From Liolophura sinensis (Eukaryota; Mollusca; Polyplacophora; Chitonida; Chitonidae), in contig NC_088295.1 in assembly GCF_032854445.1 (NCBI RefSeq), positions 15,239,385 through 15,303,384 on the forward strand: a stretch of DNA of 64,000 nt, given 5' to 3'. Shown in pieces: positions 16,223 through 27,336 of this stretch (positions are counted from its first letter, which is position 1; each line of letters starts with the position of its first letter). Under the pieces are notes generated by a model. The model did no database searches. It was not told the origin of the DNA and saw only the letters and a list, made by a program, of their open reading frames with translations. Both the position numbers and the translations under genes were made by a program.

Positions 16223-16435
16223 AGTTAAAACTGGCTTTGCGGATTGACCCATAAGGCTGAACGGTATATAATGAGCTTTAGTGTACTAGACAGTATTAGG
16301 TCACCGGTTCGATTCCTGCTTTCCCTTGGTGGCCTTTGGCTTTCAGTCCGGAGGACCTGCCATTGCTTTGTCAGGTATTTTAAACTTATAACCGCTCTCA
16401 CAATTAAAATTCTCTTGATTGCGGCGCAAAACTGA
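16223..16435 (+). repeat. Possible tRNA-related SINE of another subfamily
   Basis: A B-box-like core (ggtcaccggttcgattcct) is followed, after about 95 bp, by ttctcttgattgcggcgca, a worn version of the family A 3' domain. The head differs from other copies. Confidence 0.4.
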
Positions 16436-16539
16436 ATAAGTATGTAGATCACACCCAAAAGTATTGCATGCACGTGAGGATCTTGGGTATAGCATTCATT
16501 TGGCGGTGAGAATCCCTGACTGTCATTTTATACCTCTTT

Positions 16540-16693
16540 ATTTATTTACTTATTTATTTATTTGATACTTATTTTAAAGCCATAGTGGTGTTGCACGCCG
16601 TATTCAAGAATATTTCACTTGTTCGACGACGACGATCGTTATTGTAGGGAAAACTGGACAGAGCCCGGATGAACCTTTACGTACGATGGCAGT
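16540..16693 (-). repeat. SINE family A, minus-strand copy
   Basis: In plus orientation it starts with a tttattta tail, then gcacgccgtattcaagaat and atttcacttgttcgacgac, and continues to aactggacagagcccgga. The head is absent. Confidence 0.8.
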
Positions 16694-17258
16694 CAATGTG
16701 ACAAGTGAAGGAAACTGGAATGTCCGTGATACGCCACCTGGCAAGCAAATGACGAACATTCCCACGTATAAGGACATGCCCTCCATAATGGTGGAAGAGA
16801 AATGGGCTTCAACGAACAAGTGCGCAAATAACCACGCAAGAGTCGTGAACATCATTATCACTATAAGGTCCCGCGAAGAGCCAAGAGTAGGGGAATCTAC
16901 ATGAATATTAGCTGTTTATTGGAAGCAGGTCGGTTGTGTATGTGTAGCCTAAATGTATACACGTATGGTCTTCTGCATACACAAGTTTATCCCATAAATG
17001 TTCATTTTTCCGGGTAATAAAGGCATGACATACCGTTTTGATATGCCCCACGTGTGATATAAATTACAACATTTTGATTGTTCCGTGTATCTTTTCATTC
17101 ATCAACTCGACCAATCAAATGTTACAACTCGGCTGTACAGAGACTACTTTTTTTTTTACAACATTTTGTTGTCTGCAGATGTCCACATGGGCGACTTTCG
17201 ACCAGGAGATATTGCAAAAATTGACAAAAAAGGACACGCCAGATTTATAGAATAAATA

Positions 17259-17403
17259 GGATATGTAATTCGTGACCCTCGATATCAAATGTATTAAACT
17301 CGAGTAGTAGCTTTCATTTGTTCCGAGCCTCCGGCGAGGAACAAATGAAAATTACTATTCTCGTTTACTAAATTTGATTCTTCGGGTCACCCATTACATA
17401 TCC
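17259..17403. repeat. Compact foldback element, about 145 bp (MITE-like)
   Basis: Two 66-bp arms are inverted repeats of each other, near 80% identical with no length difference, joined by a loop of roughly a dozen bases. The ends read ggatatgtaat and attacatatcc. The transcript of either strand would form one long hairpin. I see no second copy in this window and no certain target site duplication. Confidence 0.65.
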
Positions 17404-18260
17404 TCTATATACCATCAGCTGAATTATGACCTTTGTAATAATGTCTGTTACACAGAAGGTCGTTAACATTAAATGACGTCTAGATCACCCGATATACGTG
17501 TTGGAATGGAAAAACACAATTTTTGTTCCCAAGCACATGTTTCCATTCCTATTTAATTTTTAGGTTTGGACATGTCGCCACAGTTTTTAAGGGCGCTCAA
17601 CTCATTTCATATTGGTGACGTTTTCAATTCAGAGCGGTTATCTCCCATGTATGCGTGCATGTAGTCATTCCACGCCGCATTCTTGTAACCATTCAACTCT
17701 TGCTCTTGCATTTGCCGATGTATTTGCCAATACTGGGGAAAAAGACAACGTGTAAGAGGTCCTTACACCATTTTCATACAATTACGAAGACAAATGTTTA
17801 CAAATCGAACTACTTCCGTTATTGACACCTTGCTTGTGCATTGGTGCGGCATCAAAAGAACGAAAGGCTAAAAACTTATCTCATGAGGAATACATCGCTT
17901 ATTAACGCAGATTATTTGACAAATGTTTACGGGCCCTGATTCGAACAACATTTGTTTCTGACTCCTTGTTTGTGCACGGGTGCAGCAGAAAAGGAATAAC
18001 ACGCAGCGTAAAAACAAATAACCGCAAATTATCGCAAAATAACCTCATGTAAGCCTATTTAACTTTTATATTTATTATCTATACCAAACTTTCTGATTTA
18101 ACTGTCCATCTCAGTCACAGATAGATTCAAACTCCTAATGCTAAATATCCTGTGAAAATCCCTCTGTACACTTTTACTAATTCACTTTTAAATATAACAA
18201 TATATATGTTTGTTCGCCTGAGCTTTAACGTCACTTTCAACAATATTTCAATGATATCCC
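17404..18260. other. Intergenic stretch, no gene seen
   Basis: No coding signal or clear repeat. A weak internal similarity (acaaatgtttac with accttgcttgtgca or tccttgtttgtgca) occurs twice near 17790 and 17920. Confidence 0.4.
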
Positions 18261-18261
18261 C

Positions 18262-18296
18262 ACTGTGTCTTCTTGTAGCAGGTCGGACCAATTACC
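18262..18296 (-). repeat. Fragment of SINE family B
   Basis: The sequence tgtgtcttcttgtagcaggt is the reverse of the family B segment 'ctgccacaagaagacacag' seen complete near 25190. Confidence 0.5.
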
Positions 18297-18318
18297 TTCA
18301 TATTTATATATCAAATTA

Positions 18319-18427
18319 TATAGCCCGAAGTGAGGCAGAGATGCTTAGTACACCAGCGCGGCGCAACGACCTAGGAGCCTCTCAGCAATGCGGTCGCTGT
18401 GAGTTCAAGTCCAGCTTATGCTGGCTG
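18319..18427 (+). repeat. SINE family A, 5' (tRNA-like) half only
   Basis: Carries the head ending gcaatgcggtcgctgtgagt and tcaagtccagcttatgctgg, then stops; the conserved 3' domain is missing. It shows which part of family A is the tRNA-derived head. Confidence 0.75.
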
Positions 18428-18611
18428 TATAATGCATATTATGCTTATGTTGTAAAAAAACGAAGCAGTGAAAAAAGTATGTAAAGATAAATCAGAGTGT
18501 TTTTTGAAGATAGTACATTTTTATCTGAAAGCGTGTAGTAATTACATCATGGACGTGGTAGAGTATACCAAGCCCCAAACTTCACGCGGTGCAGCTTCAA
18601 TCCCGACCCAG

Positions 18612-18923
18612 CTTCGGGAGGCGGTGGATTCAGGGTCAATCCTGGGTCGAGTCACACCTAAGACTTTAAAAGAGGAAATTGTAACTTTCTCGCTTGGCCT
18701 TCAGCATGAAGGGGATAATGCTTGGTATTAAACGTCGTTATTAACAATTTTTCAGTCACATGGCGACGAAGGAACCCTTGGAGTCGTTATACTGATACAA
18801 CTGAACCAGTTGTTGCACAATCTCCTTTATGTTGAACGCCAAGCGAGGAAGTTAAAACTTCATCTTTTAAGGTCTTAGGTGTGACTCGATCCAGGGTTGA
18901 CCCTGGATCTACCGCTCCCGAAG
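18612..18923. repeat. Inverted pair of SINE family B fragments
   Basis: Arms at 18612-18698 (plus) and 18838-18923 (minus) match as inverted repeats at roughly 80%. Both carry the family B segment gagtcacacctaagac and the tctcgcttgg block, which also occurs in the complete copy near 24980-25060. The similarity extends weakly into the 139-bp spacer. Confidence 0.7.
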
Positions 18924-20650
18924 CAGAGAACAATCAATAATCAACTTACCAAAGTATTTTAAAGCCCATTTCCTCTAGACGCTACTACCACAACTGCAAA
19001 CTACAACGTTGAGAAAATATAGCGTTACTTATGTAGTGCCGTTTCCGTGCACTTTGGTGGAAATCGGCCGTTGTTAAGGCAATGTATTAAGCTGACATAC
19101 TATAGTATTTGCACACCTTAATGTGGTAGGGAATGCAAGTTAGAAATCTGGATCAGCATTCATTAACTGTTCAAGCGATGAGTCAAAAGATTTGGCATGG
19201 TCGGTGAAATATAGTCCTTTATACCTATGTATGTTAATGATGTTGATTGTGATGTTATAGCAGTTCTGTTGACGATGCCAGACTTTTAGAATTTTTCTTT
19301 GAGCAGGGTTGCTTTTTTCACTGTAAATAAATTGTGATTTACAAATGCACTAATATAGTCATATTACTAGTTGGATATTTTCAAAATATAATATATCAGC
19401 TGTTTCACCGATTGGCTAATACTAAGCCGTCTAATCCTCTATATCACAGACTGGCTGATATAAACAAATCCAAATACGATGTATTTCGCTGAAAAAAAAA
19501 AGAACAAAAAAAAAAGCTCTTGCTGGAATAAACAACATCATTTTAGTTTTATATTGGGCATAGTATTTGCTGTGTGGAATCTCAAATTACAAACTTCCCT
19601 AATTATACTACCCTGCTTCAGATAATGGTCACCAAACTTCCGGGTGCGGTTATGCAAATACCTCATGGAGGTCATGTATATTTTCCCTATAACTGAAATT
19701 AAACCCAAGCTGTGAGATTGACTGGAGGCAACATGAGGGAGGCAATAAGGGTTGAATTAAGGAACTTTCCAAGGTTTGATACTCGGTTCAAATACAGTCA
19801 TGCGGGGGCTTTGAAAAGCAGTGAAAATACTATAATTAATGACCCAACTATCTGAAATCAACATTACACCGATACTGTAAGAATTTCAAGATTCATCATG
19901 CATAGAGAAGTATTTAAAAGCTAGCATCGTGTATGAACATCGTGTATATTACAATAAAGAAATATATAATGTATATTTAGACGATATATTTAGAAATGTG
20001 TGATATAATATAGCATATATTTAGCATAATATTCGAGTCCCTCGCTGGCTCAGACGGCTGAAACGCTGGCTGCCTGCAAATGTCGGACCATTAACTAACG
20101 AGGTCATAATGTACACCTGTCTCTGCTTCGGCTGCTACTTAAGTCTGGAATTTTGTCCTGGTGAAGGGCTGTGATGAAAGTAATCATTTATTCAGACATT
20201 TCAGTCAGTAAATGGGCACCCGCCAAGCGCTTTTTTTGTGCACGTTTCGGTTATCCCGACGAAACCACTGCTTCCTTGCAGCCAAATTTGATCTTGAGCA
20301 ATTAGCGTATACCAGCGTGGAGGTTTGGCAAACCATGTAATAAACGCGGCCAGACAAAGCCATGCATTGACGGCATCTCCACCATAATTACCCTAAACAC
20401 TGGTTTACCGAACAAAAACTTTTGACCCACTGTATACATCCATAAACCCAAAAATCAGTCTAGCGTTTATCCGTTTCAGTCCCATGCTCCCATGACACTT
20501 CACCATAAGTTAAGTATTGTTACATAAGCCTTTAAGTCGTACGAAACACGAAACAGATGGCTGATGCCTTCAGATCTTACATTTGTGTGTATGTAATAGT
20601 ATGTATGCTAGAGGTTTTACGTCGTTATTTTTCATGTCCTTACATAAACT
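18924..20650. other. Intergenic stretch, no gene seen
   Basis: AT-rich. Near 20040-20070 the sequence tccctcgctggctcagacgg looks like a tRNA-type A box from a SINE head. No coding signal. Confidence 0.4.
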
Positions 20651-20651
20651 G

Positions 20652-20790
20652 TGTCTTCTTGTGGCAGGACGGGTCCATGCCGCGCCAAATTGCTGTCGCT
20701 ACTGAAGTATCATGCCAAAGACACCAGACATGACACCTCACCCAGTCACATTATACTGACACCGGCCAACCATAAGCTTAGTTTCAATAC
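20652..20790 (-). repeat. SINE family B, minus-strand 3' part
   Basis: Segments gtgtcttcttgtggcaggac, then tgaagtatcatgccaaagac and tgacacctcacccagtcaca are reverse complements of the family B body at 25090-25205. Confidence 0.75.
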
Positions 20791-22424
20791 CAAGAAACCA
20801 AACAAGTTGTATGCTGGACAATGGGCGTGGATGATGATTTGTTTTACAATGGCTGCACCAACAAGCGGTTAAAACAAACTCCTTGCAATAAAAAGCCTAC
20901 ACTACTGTCCCTGCGAATAACTAGATCGCTTTAATTTCCTAATATCTGTCTCTAAAACCATATTGCCGTGAGATCATATACTACACGAGATAAAGTAAAA
21001 TTCACTCATTAAGGTTATATTATACTAAAACATGTAAACAGTTTCAAACATGGCAGTGTCAGAATCAGGCTTTACAGTGAAGTCAACAGTATTTCAGATA
21101 ACTGGTGTTACCCTCCTTCAAAACACGTTGAACTCCGCCCAATATCCAGCATTCAATCGGTTTTTGGATAATTATGACGTCACGCGAGGCAATATTATGA
21201 ATTAGAAAAAGTGTTCCAACTGCAATTTCTTTGCTATATATGGACGTCCAACGTACCAATGTGTTACGTGACACTGACTAAAGGCAATTTTGGCAGCGGG
21301 TGTGACTGATTTTACAGGCAGCTGAATATAGGCGAGTCTCTAAAAGAAATAGACTATAGTTAAAACAGTTCACATACATACATTTGTTTTTATGCGTCTC
21401 AAATTGTTTCGACAACTATTGATCAATATACATGTATGGAATTAGAATCACTTAAAAGAAAAAAAACGCAATTTATTAATATGCATTGTATCATACTCGG
21501 AGAAAATACCGTGTAGTTTTTCAGATCTTGTATGGATTCGATTGTATAAGCTTTGGTAATTTTCCACAATTGCGATGTTTGAATGCTTTAATTTATTGCA
21601 CCTCATATACTGAACCTGGAAAAAGCATAGCGATTTCTCCTAACTGAGAATGTTTTTTCCTGCAAATAGTGAAAACGTTATATAAGAAAACATGACATGG
21701 ACGTGCAGTTAGCGTCAAAACTTGTAAATTTACGAATGACGTCAACCTTTATTTTTGCTATGCAAACGTTGAAACTGTTATGTTACCTGAATTATACATA
21801 TACGCACGTGTTGTCTTCCGGTAAACGTGGAAACAGTTTATTAGTTTCGATGCTTGATTATCCATTTACAATCGTTTAGTACAGAATAAGGAAGCAAATG
21901 AAATGATTATCTGAACCCCTTAATTAAGGGCATGTATATTTACGGTTATAGCCCCTAGCATTTCCGGGAAATTTTAATGCCAATTACAAGCTGTTCCATA
22001 ATTCCATGTTATTAGTTTATTACCAAAAAATTTGGCATTTTTTATCATTCACGTTTGCCCTGATACATAGATATTAGACAAGTTTTACAAGGAAGAAACA
22101 TTTGACACAGCAAACAGAAAAACACAGGAAAAAAACATACCAATCCGAAAAATAAAAAAATACCCTTCTATTCAAAACCTTTCTTCATACAAATACACTT
22201 TTACAGGCCCTCAAAGAGAACAGAAAAAATCATAACTTAAAACCTTAATTTTCACATAAATAGACAAATCCACACTTGCAACCAAAATGTATGTAAAAGC
22301 CATATAAAGCCATTTAGATCACCAAAGCCGATAATTCCAAGCAGGCGTCTGCTGACTGCGCATGCCAATTACTTCTTTGTATCACACTCCTATTGACATT
22401 TTCACCATTTTTACAGATTACTCT
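20791..22424. other. Intergenic stretch, no gene seen
   Basis: AT-rich DNA with poly-A and poly-T runs. No splice-supported exon or repeat family was recognised. Confidence 0.45.
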
Positions 22425-22850
22425 CCTGCCTAGTCACAGTCACGGCTACTCAACAGTGTGCTCTCCTATACCTATTCACAGTTCATTTGTACAGTTTATT
22501 TTTCTGCCTAGTCACAGTCATGGCTATTTAACAGTATACACTCCTATACCTATATAACAGTTCACCTGTGTAGTTTGTTCTCCTGCCTAGTCACAGCCAC
22601 AGTTATGGCTATGTAACATTATACCTCCTAAACCTATTCACATTTCACCTGTGCAGTTTATTCTCCTGCCTAGTCACAGTCACAGTCATGACTATGTAAC
22701 AGTATACACTCCTATACCTATTCACATTTCACCGTGGGTACTGTACAGTATATACTCCTGCCTAGTCACAACCATGACAATTTTAGAGTATACAGTTCTA
22801 TACCTTTTTGCAGTCATGAATACTGTACCATATATACTCAGCGTATTTCG
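22425..22850 (+). repeat. Minisatellite 1, about 80-95 bp unit, five copies
   Basis: The landmark ctgcctagtcacag recurs at about 22425, 22506, 22583, 22667 and 22759. Between landmarks are variants of ctcctatacctattcacag. Confidence 0.8.
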
Positions 22851-22889
22851 GCATTACAATCATCAACACAGTTTTAAACAGTGTCTACA

Positions 22890-23478
22890 TTCACCACAAC
22901 TGTACATCATACACTACTTCTGGTACACATTCACCACTATTGTACATCATACACTACTTCTGGTACACATTCACCACTATTGTACATCATACACTACTTC
23001 TGGTTCACAATCACCACTGTTGTACATCATACACTACTTCTGGTACACATTCACCACTATTGTACATCATACACTACTTCTGGTACACATTCACCACTAT
23101 TGTACATCATCCACTACTTCTGGTACACATTCACCACTGTTGTACATCATACACTACTTCTGGTACACATTCACCACTATTGTACATCATACACTACTTG
23201 TGGTTCACAATCACCACTGTTGTACATCATACACTACTTGTGGTTCACATTCACCACTGTTGTACATCATACACTACTTTTGGTTCACAATCACCACTGT
23301 TGTACATCATACACTACTTTTGGTTCACAATCACCACTGTTGTACATCATACACTACTTCTGGTACACATTCACCACTATTGTACATCATACACTACTTG
23401 TGGTTCACATTCACCACTGTTGTACATCATACACTACTTCTGGTACACATTCACCACTATTGTACATCATACACTATG
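22890..23478 (+). repeat. Minisatellite 2, 40-bp unit, about 14.7 copies
   Basis: The unit is tggtacacattcaccactat plus tgtacatcatacactacttc. Two variant types alternate irregularly (tggtacacat...ctat and tggttcacaa...ctgt), and the last base before the next unit is c, g or t. The unit has no stop codon in any plus frame and is not a multiple of three. All three forward frames therefore stay open and yield the same peptide cycle, which is not evidence of coding. Confidence 0.95.
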
Positions 23479-23554
23479 ATCATACACTTTGCATTAACTA
23501 TACACGTCTGTCCACTGTTTACACTTTTGCATTGTTACAATGACCTGCAGTGAA

Positions 23555-23990
23555 GAGTGTACAATTTACGTGTGTTTACATTAACCAGTGTCGTGCAATA
23601 TTAAATTTATGTGTGTTTAGATCATCAGTTTTGCGCAATATACAATTTGTGCGTGGTTACATTAACCATTACTGTGCAATATACAATTATATGTGTTTGC
23701 ATTAACCAGTACTGTGCACCATATAATTTTTGTGTGCTTACATTCACCAGTATTGCGCAGTATACAATCTATGTGTATTTACATTCACCAGTAGTGCGCA
23801 ATATACAATTTACGCGTGTTTACATTATCCAGAGCTGTGCAATATACAATTTTTGTGTGTTTACTTTCATCAGTACTGTGCAATATACAATTATATGTGT
23901 TTGCATTCACCAGTACTGAGAAGTATACAAGAATGTGTATTTACATTCACCAGTATTGTGCAATATACAATTTATGTCTTACCCTGCCAG
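23555..23990 (+). repeat. Minisatellite 3, about 41-bp degenerate unit, about ten copies
   Basis: Landmarks tgtgcaatatacaattta and tttacattcaccagta recur about every 41 bp. The segment tacattcacca is shared with minisatellite 2. Confidence 0.85.
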
Positions 23991-23999
23991 TATGGTACA

Positions 24000-24640
24000 G
24001 CACACGATTCGATTTGCTTCAAACTCACAAGTACAACATTGTACAGCATATATGCTTTTGCTTGTTTTACATTCACCAGTACAGGACTTGGCACATTATG
24101 CTTCTGTTTGATTTCAGCTGACCAGTATAGTGTACTGCAAAGCACATACTTCTATTTGTTTTACCCTCACCAGTACAGGACTTGGCACTTTATGCTTCTG
24201 CTTGACCTGTATAGTTTACTGCACAGCACATACTTCTGTTTGTTTTACCCTCACCAGTACACGACTTGGCACTTCATGCTTCTGTTTGATTTCAGCTGAC
24301 CAGTACAGAGTACTGCACAGCATATACTTCTGTTTGTTTTACACTCACCAGTACAGGACTTGGCACTTCATGCTTCTGCTTGATTTCAGCTGACCAGTAT
24401 AGTGTACTGCAAAGCATATACTTCTGTTTGTTTTACACTCACCAGTACAGGACTTGGCACTTTATGCTTCTGTTTGATTTCAGCTGACCAGTACAGAGTA
24501 CTGCACAGCATATACTTCTGTTTGTTTTACAATCACCAGTACAGGACTTGGCACTTCATGCTTGTGCTTGATTTCAGCTGACCAGTATAGTGTACTGCAA
24601 AGCATATACTTCTGTTTGTTTTACACTCACCAGTACCTAC
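24000..24640 (+). repeat. Minisatellite 4, about 94-bp unit in two alternating variants
   Basis: The landmark tactgca(a/c)agca(c/t)atac recurs near 24133, 24219, 24311, 24405, 24500 and 24594. The form tgtactgcaaagca mostly alternates with gagtactgcacagca. Each unit also carries ctcaccagtacaggacttgg. Confidence 0.85.
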
Positions 24641-24780
24641 ACAGTATTGCACAACACATGTTTCTGCTTGTCTTACATTCACCAGTACCGGCATAGTATT
24701 TTACAACACATGTTTCTGTTTGTCTTATATTCACCAGCACCGGCACAGTATTGCACAACACATATTTCTGCTTGTTTCAC
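24625..24780 (+). repeat. Minisatellite 5, about 58-bp unit, three copies
   Basis: The unit contains acagtattgcacaacacatg, then tttctgcttgtcttacattc and accagtacc. It grades directly out of minisatellite 4. Confidence 0.75.
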
Positions 24781-24787
24781 ACCAACT

Positions 24788-24918
24788 AGTGTATTACTCA
24801 CAAGTGTGTTACTCACAAGTGTATTACTCACAAGTCTATTACTCACAAGTGTATTACTCACAAGTGTATTACTCACAAGTCTATTACTCACAAGTGTATT
24901 ACTCACAAGTGTATTACT
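24788..24918 (+). repeat. Minisatellite 6, 15-bp unit, about nine copies
   Basis: The unit is gtgtattactcacaa followed by gt of the next copy, with variants gtgttactcacaa and ctattactcacaa. Confidence 0.95.
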
Positions 24919-24942
24919 CTAGGGCTTCCTGACCGTTTCGGT

Positions 24943-25275
24943 GGCCTAATGGCTAGAGCGTCCGCTTCGAAGTCGGGAGACCCTAGGATTAAACTAGAGT
25001 CGGGTGATACCAAAGACTTTAAAAATGGTACTTGTTGCTGTCTCGCTTGGGGCTCGGCACTAAGGGGATAGAACAGGCAAACGGGGCTGGTTGACCTGGT
25101 GTCAGTATAATATGACTGGGTGGAGTGTCATGTCTGGTGTCTTCAACGAAATACTTCAGTGGTGGCAGCACTTTAGTGGCATGGACTTGCCCTGCCACAA
25201 GAAGACACAGTATACGTGCACACATCTAAAAACCCCTCGTCGTCAAATGACATTGTTTTATGCTACATTATAAAT
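24943..25275 (+). repeat. tRNA-derived SINE family B, near-complete copy
   Basis: The head gtggcctaatggctagagcg is a good tRNA A-box, and ggattaaactagagt stands where the B-box belongs. The body carries taccaaagactttaaaaatg, tgtctcgcttggggctcgg and gccacaagaagacacagtat. The tail includes cctcgtcgtcaaatgac. The family is clearly distinct from family A, and partial copies recur near 18.3, 18.6, 18.9, 20.7 and 33.1 kb. Confidence 0.82.
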
Positions 25276-26462
25276 ATATGTAAGTATGAACTGCATTACT
25301 TCTATACTCGATCATGCATTAGATATTCTGAACTGAACCAAGTGTATTCAAGGGTCAGAGCCTCCGCTAAAACAAGGCAATAAGCCACTCCACGCTGAAG
25401 GGGAAGAGCAGGTGCGCAATGTTGTGTTTGGTGTCATATATGTTTTCTTTGATATGATTCTTCACATTATTGTAATCTGATTTTGTTAGTACCGTTCTGC
25501 TGACTGAGGACACTGTTGTATCAGAATGGAAAAAGTGCTTTGCGCCACATTCAATTCAAAACAGACAAATACCTGGACAGTAACTATGCTTAAATCTGCT
25601 TGAATGCATATAAGCAAGACTGGAAAGTTAGACACGTTTTATCCTGGTGTACTGTGCACATGTAGGCCTTAAAACGGGGGATGTTCGTCAGTTGAAGGCA
25701 GGGGTTTGTTTCTGCGCGAATGTGTCTCGACTTGCATAACTCTATTTCCACGTGTAACAATAGATAGTCTCATATAACATTATAGCATTTTCTATGTGAC
25801 ACAGGTACAACCGACGCTCTCAGTGAACTTGAATAGCGACTGCATGTATACGATCGATGTAGGACTACATAGTTTCCGGGTCAAAAGCTGCGTGTGCAAA
25901 TGCTTTCACTTTACATGCAGTTGTATTCAAGACATTATATGGGTTAGCGATGTATTTTCACTTGGGGGGTGGGGGGGGGGGGGGTGGAGAAGGGATTGCA
26001 CTCAACAGTTAAACAACTACAAAGACATGGCAACGTTAAGGAAAAGAAATGAAGAAAGAGAATTGGAAAGCAGTGAACATTTCAAATATGTTAAAATGTT
26101 AAATGATGAAATGCCGAGTACACGCTTCTCATATGTAGTAGGTACAGTGCTTCGTTGTATAATATATTTGTCATTTTGGAACAACAAACTAGTTAATATG
26201 TATATAATGCCCCTTAATAGCTGAAATCCTCAGAGAGAGAGAGAACTGAAACTAGATCAAACTTCCGTAACGGTGTAGGACAAGAATGATATGTGATCTC
26301 TACAACATTGTGTCAGCCTAATCTACCGGCAACCGGTGAGGCTAGCTTCCTGGAAGTACAACACGACCAGTTCGGGGAAATAGAGACCAGCGGCGTGCGA
26401 GCTGATATAAGGCAGGTTCAGTCTGGGAAGGCAACAGTCATGTTCCTGAGGGTTAAGCTTAA
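25276..26462. other. Intergenic stretch with a G-rich run, no firm gene
   Basis: A broken poly-G tract lies at about 25964-25986. The frame after it reads KDMATLRKRNEERELESSEH and on to FKYVKMLNDEM, charged and helix-like. It has no recognised homology, and its only link to a splice site is a weak gtaggt. It is left uncalled. Confidence 0.4.
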
Positions 26463-26517
26463 ATGGACGATGGCACACCCGACCTTAGCATGGCAGCATC
26501 AAGTACCGGGGACGAAG
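26463..26517 (+). CDS. Candidate isolated first coding exon (unidentified gene)
   Basis: An ATG with purine at -3 follows an in-frame TAA directly. It opens 18 codons reading MDDGTPDLSMAASSTGDE and ends at a consensus donor GACGAAG|gtaagt in phase 1. The preceding 200 bp are more GC-rich than their surroundings, as a 5' UTR might be. No matching downstream exon was found on this strand, so it may be chance. Confidence 0.22.
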
Positions 26518-26654
26518 GTAAGTAACAAAGACGCTGTCTGATGATCACCATGGGAGAAAAACGCAGGTAGTTCCCCCAGCTGACGGTTTGTCCTAGGGCC
26601 AACGTTCAAGTCAAAGTAGGATGATACCAACCGTAAATTGGTACCTAGGTATGT

Positions 26655-26765
26655 ATCTACCAGTTGTACCACATCTAGTGTCTACCAGTTGTACCACATC
26701 TAGGTAGATTTATCAGCTGTACCATTCCTAGATAGCTGTCCCATATCCCGGTAAGTGTATCATCT
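26655..26765 (+). repeat. Short degenerate repeat
   Basis: The motif taccagttgtaccacatct occurs twice. It decays into variants such as tatcagctgtaccattcct and tcatctgttcgg. Confidence 0.55.
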
Positions 26766-27025
26766 GTTCGGAGACCTAATATGTAACTATACCATCAGAT
26801 ATACCATGATGAGGTATATATAGACATCAGCCGTTAGGTCTACCAGCTATATCATCCATGATCAGATGGTACATAGCGGTCTGTGGCTCAGGTTCTGTTC
26901 TGTACTCTTCTACAGATCTATAAATGCACTATACATATGACAGGTCTACATCAATTGACTTTTCACTTCTTCACGACGAAAATGGGGAAAGTCCCGGCCC
27001 GTCGCCAAGAACGTAACAAGAATCT

Positions 27026-27183
27026 GGGGCCAGAAGTTCAAAAGTGTAGGCTATTAAAAGTTAAGCCAGGCTTAACTCTTAACACCAGCCTTGTTCTAAT
27101 ACAAAACCAACTGAATCATTGTCAGGACTGAAATTAATAGCGGATTTCACTGCTAGTACACTTTTGAACAACTGCATGGGCCC
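27026..27183. repeat. Small element with terminal inverted repeats (MITE-like), about 158 bp
   Basis: The left end ggggccagaagttcaaaagt and the right end, read in reverse complement as gggcccatgcagttgttcaa plus aagtgta, match with a small internal gap. The interior has no coding content. Confidence 0.5.
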
Positions 27184-27336
27184 TCGCTGGCTCATTAAAC
27201 AAATGCGTTTTTCTGGATGAAGTCTATGTCCACTCCAAGACTCACATCCAGTTATCCACCGTTTGGCTGTATCTTTGTCAGGTGTGTCTGGTATGTGATG
27301 AAGGGTATATGTCCCGTGATGGGACAAATATTAGCT

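Noticed and set aside
22651-23553. A 300-codon plus-strand frame rich in Tyr, His and Thr
   Set aside because: It is the 40-bp minisatellite read through. The other two forward frames give the same peptide cycle.
24943-25010. tRNA gene
   Set aside because: The A-box is good, but the 3' half does not close an acceptor stem and it continues into a SINE body found elsewhere in the window.
25796-26224. Charged frame KRNEERELESSEH as an exon
   Set aside because: It lacks a convincing acceptor, the donor is weak, and it is preceded by a poly-G tract.
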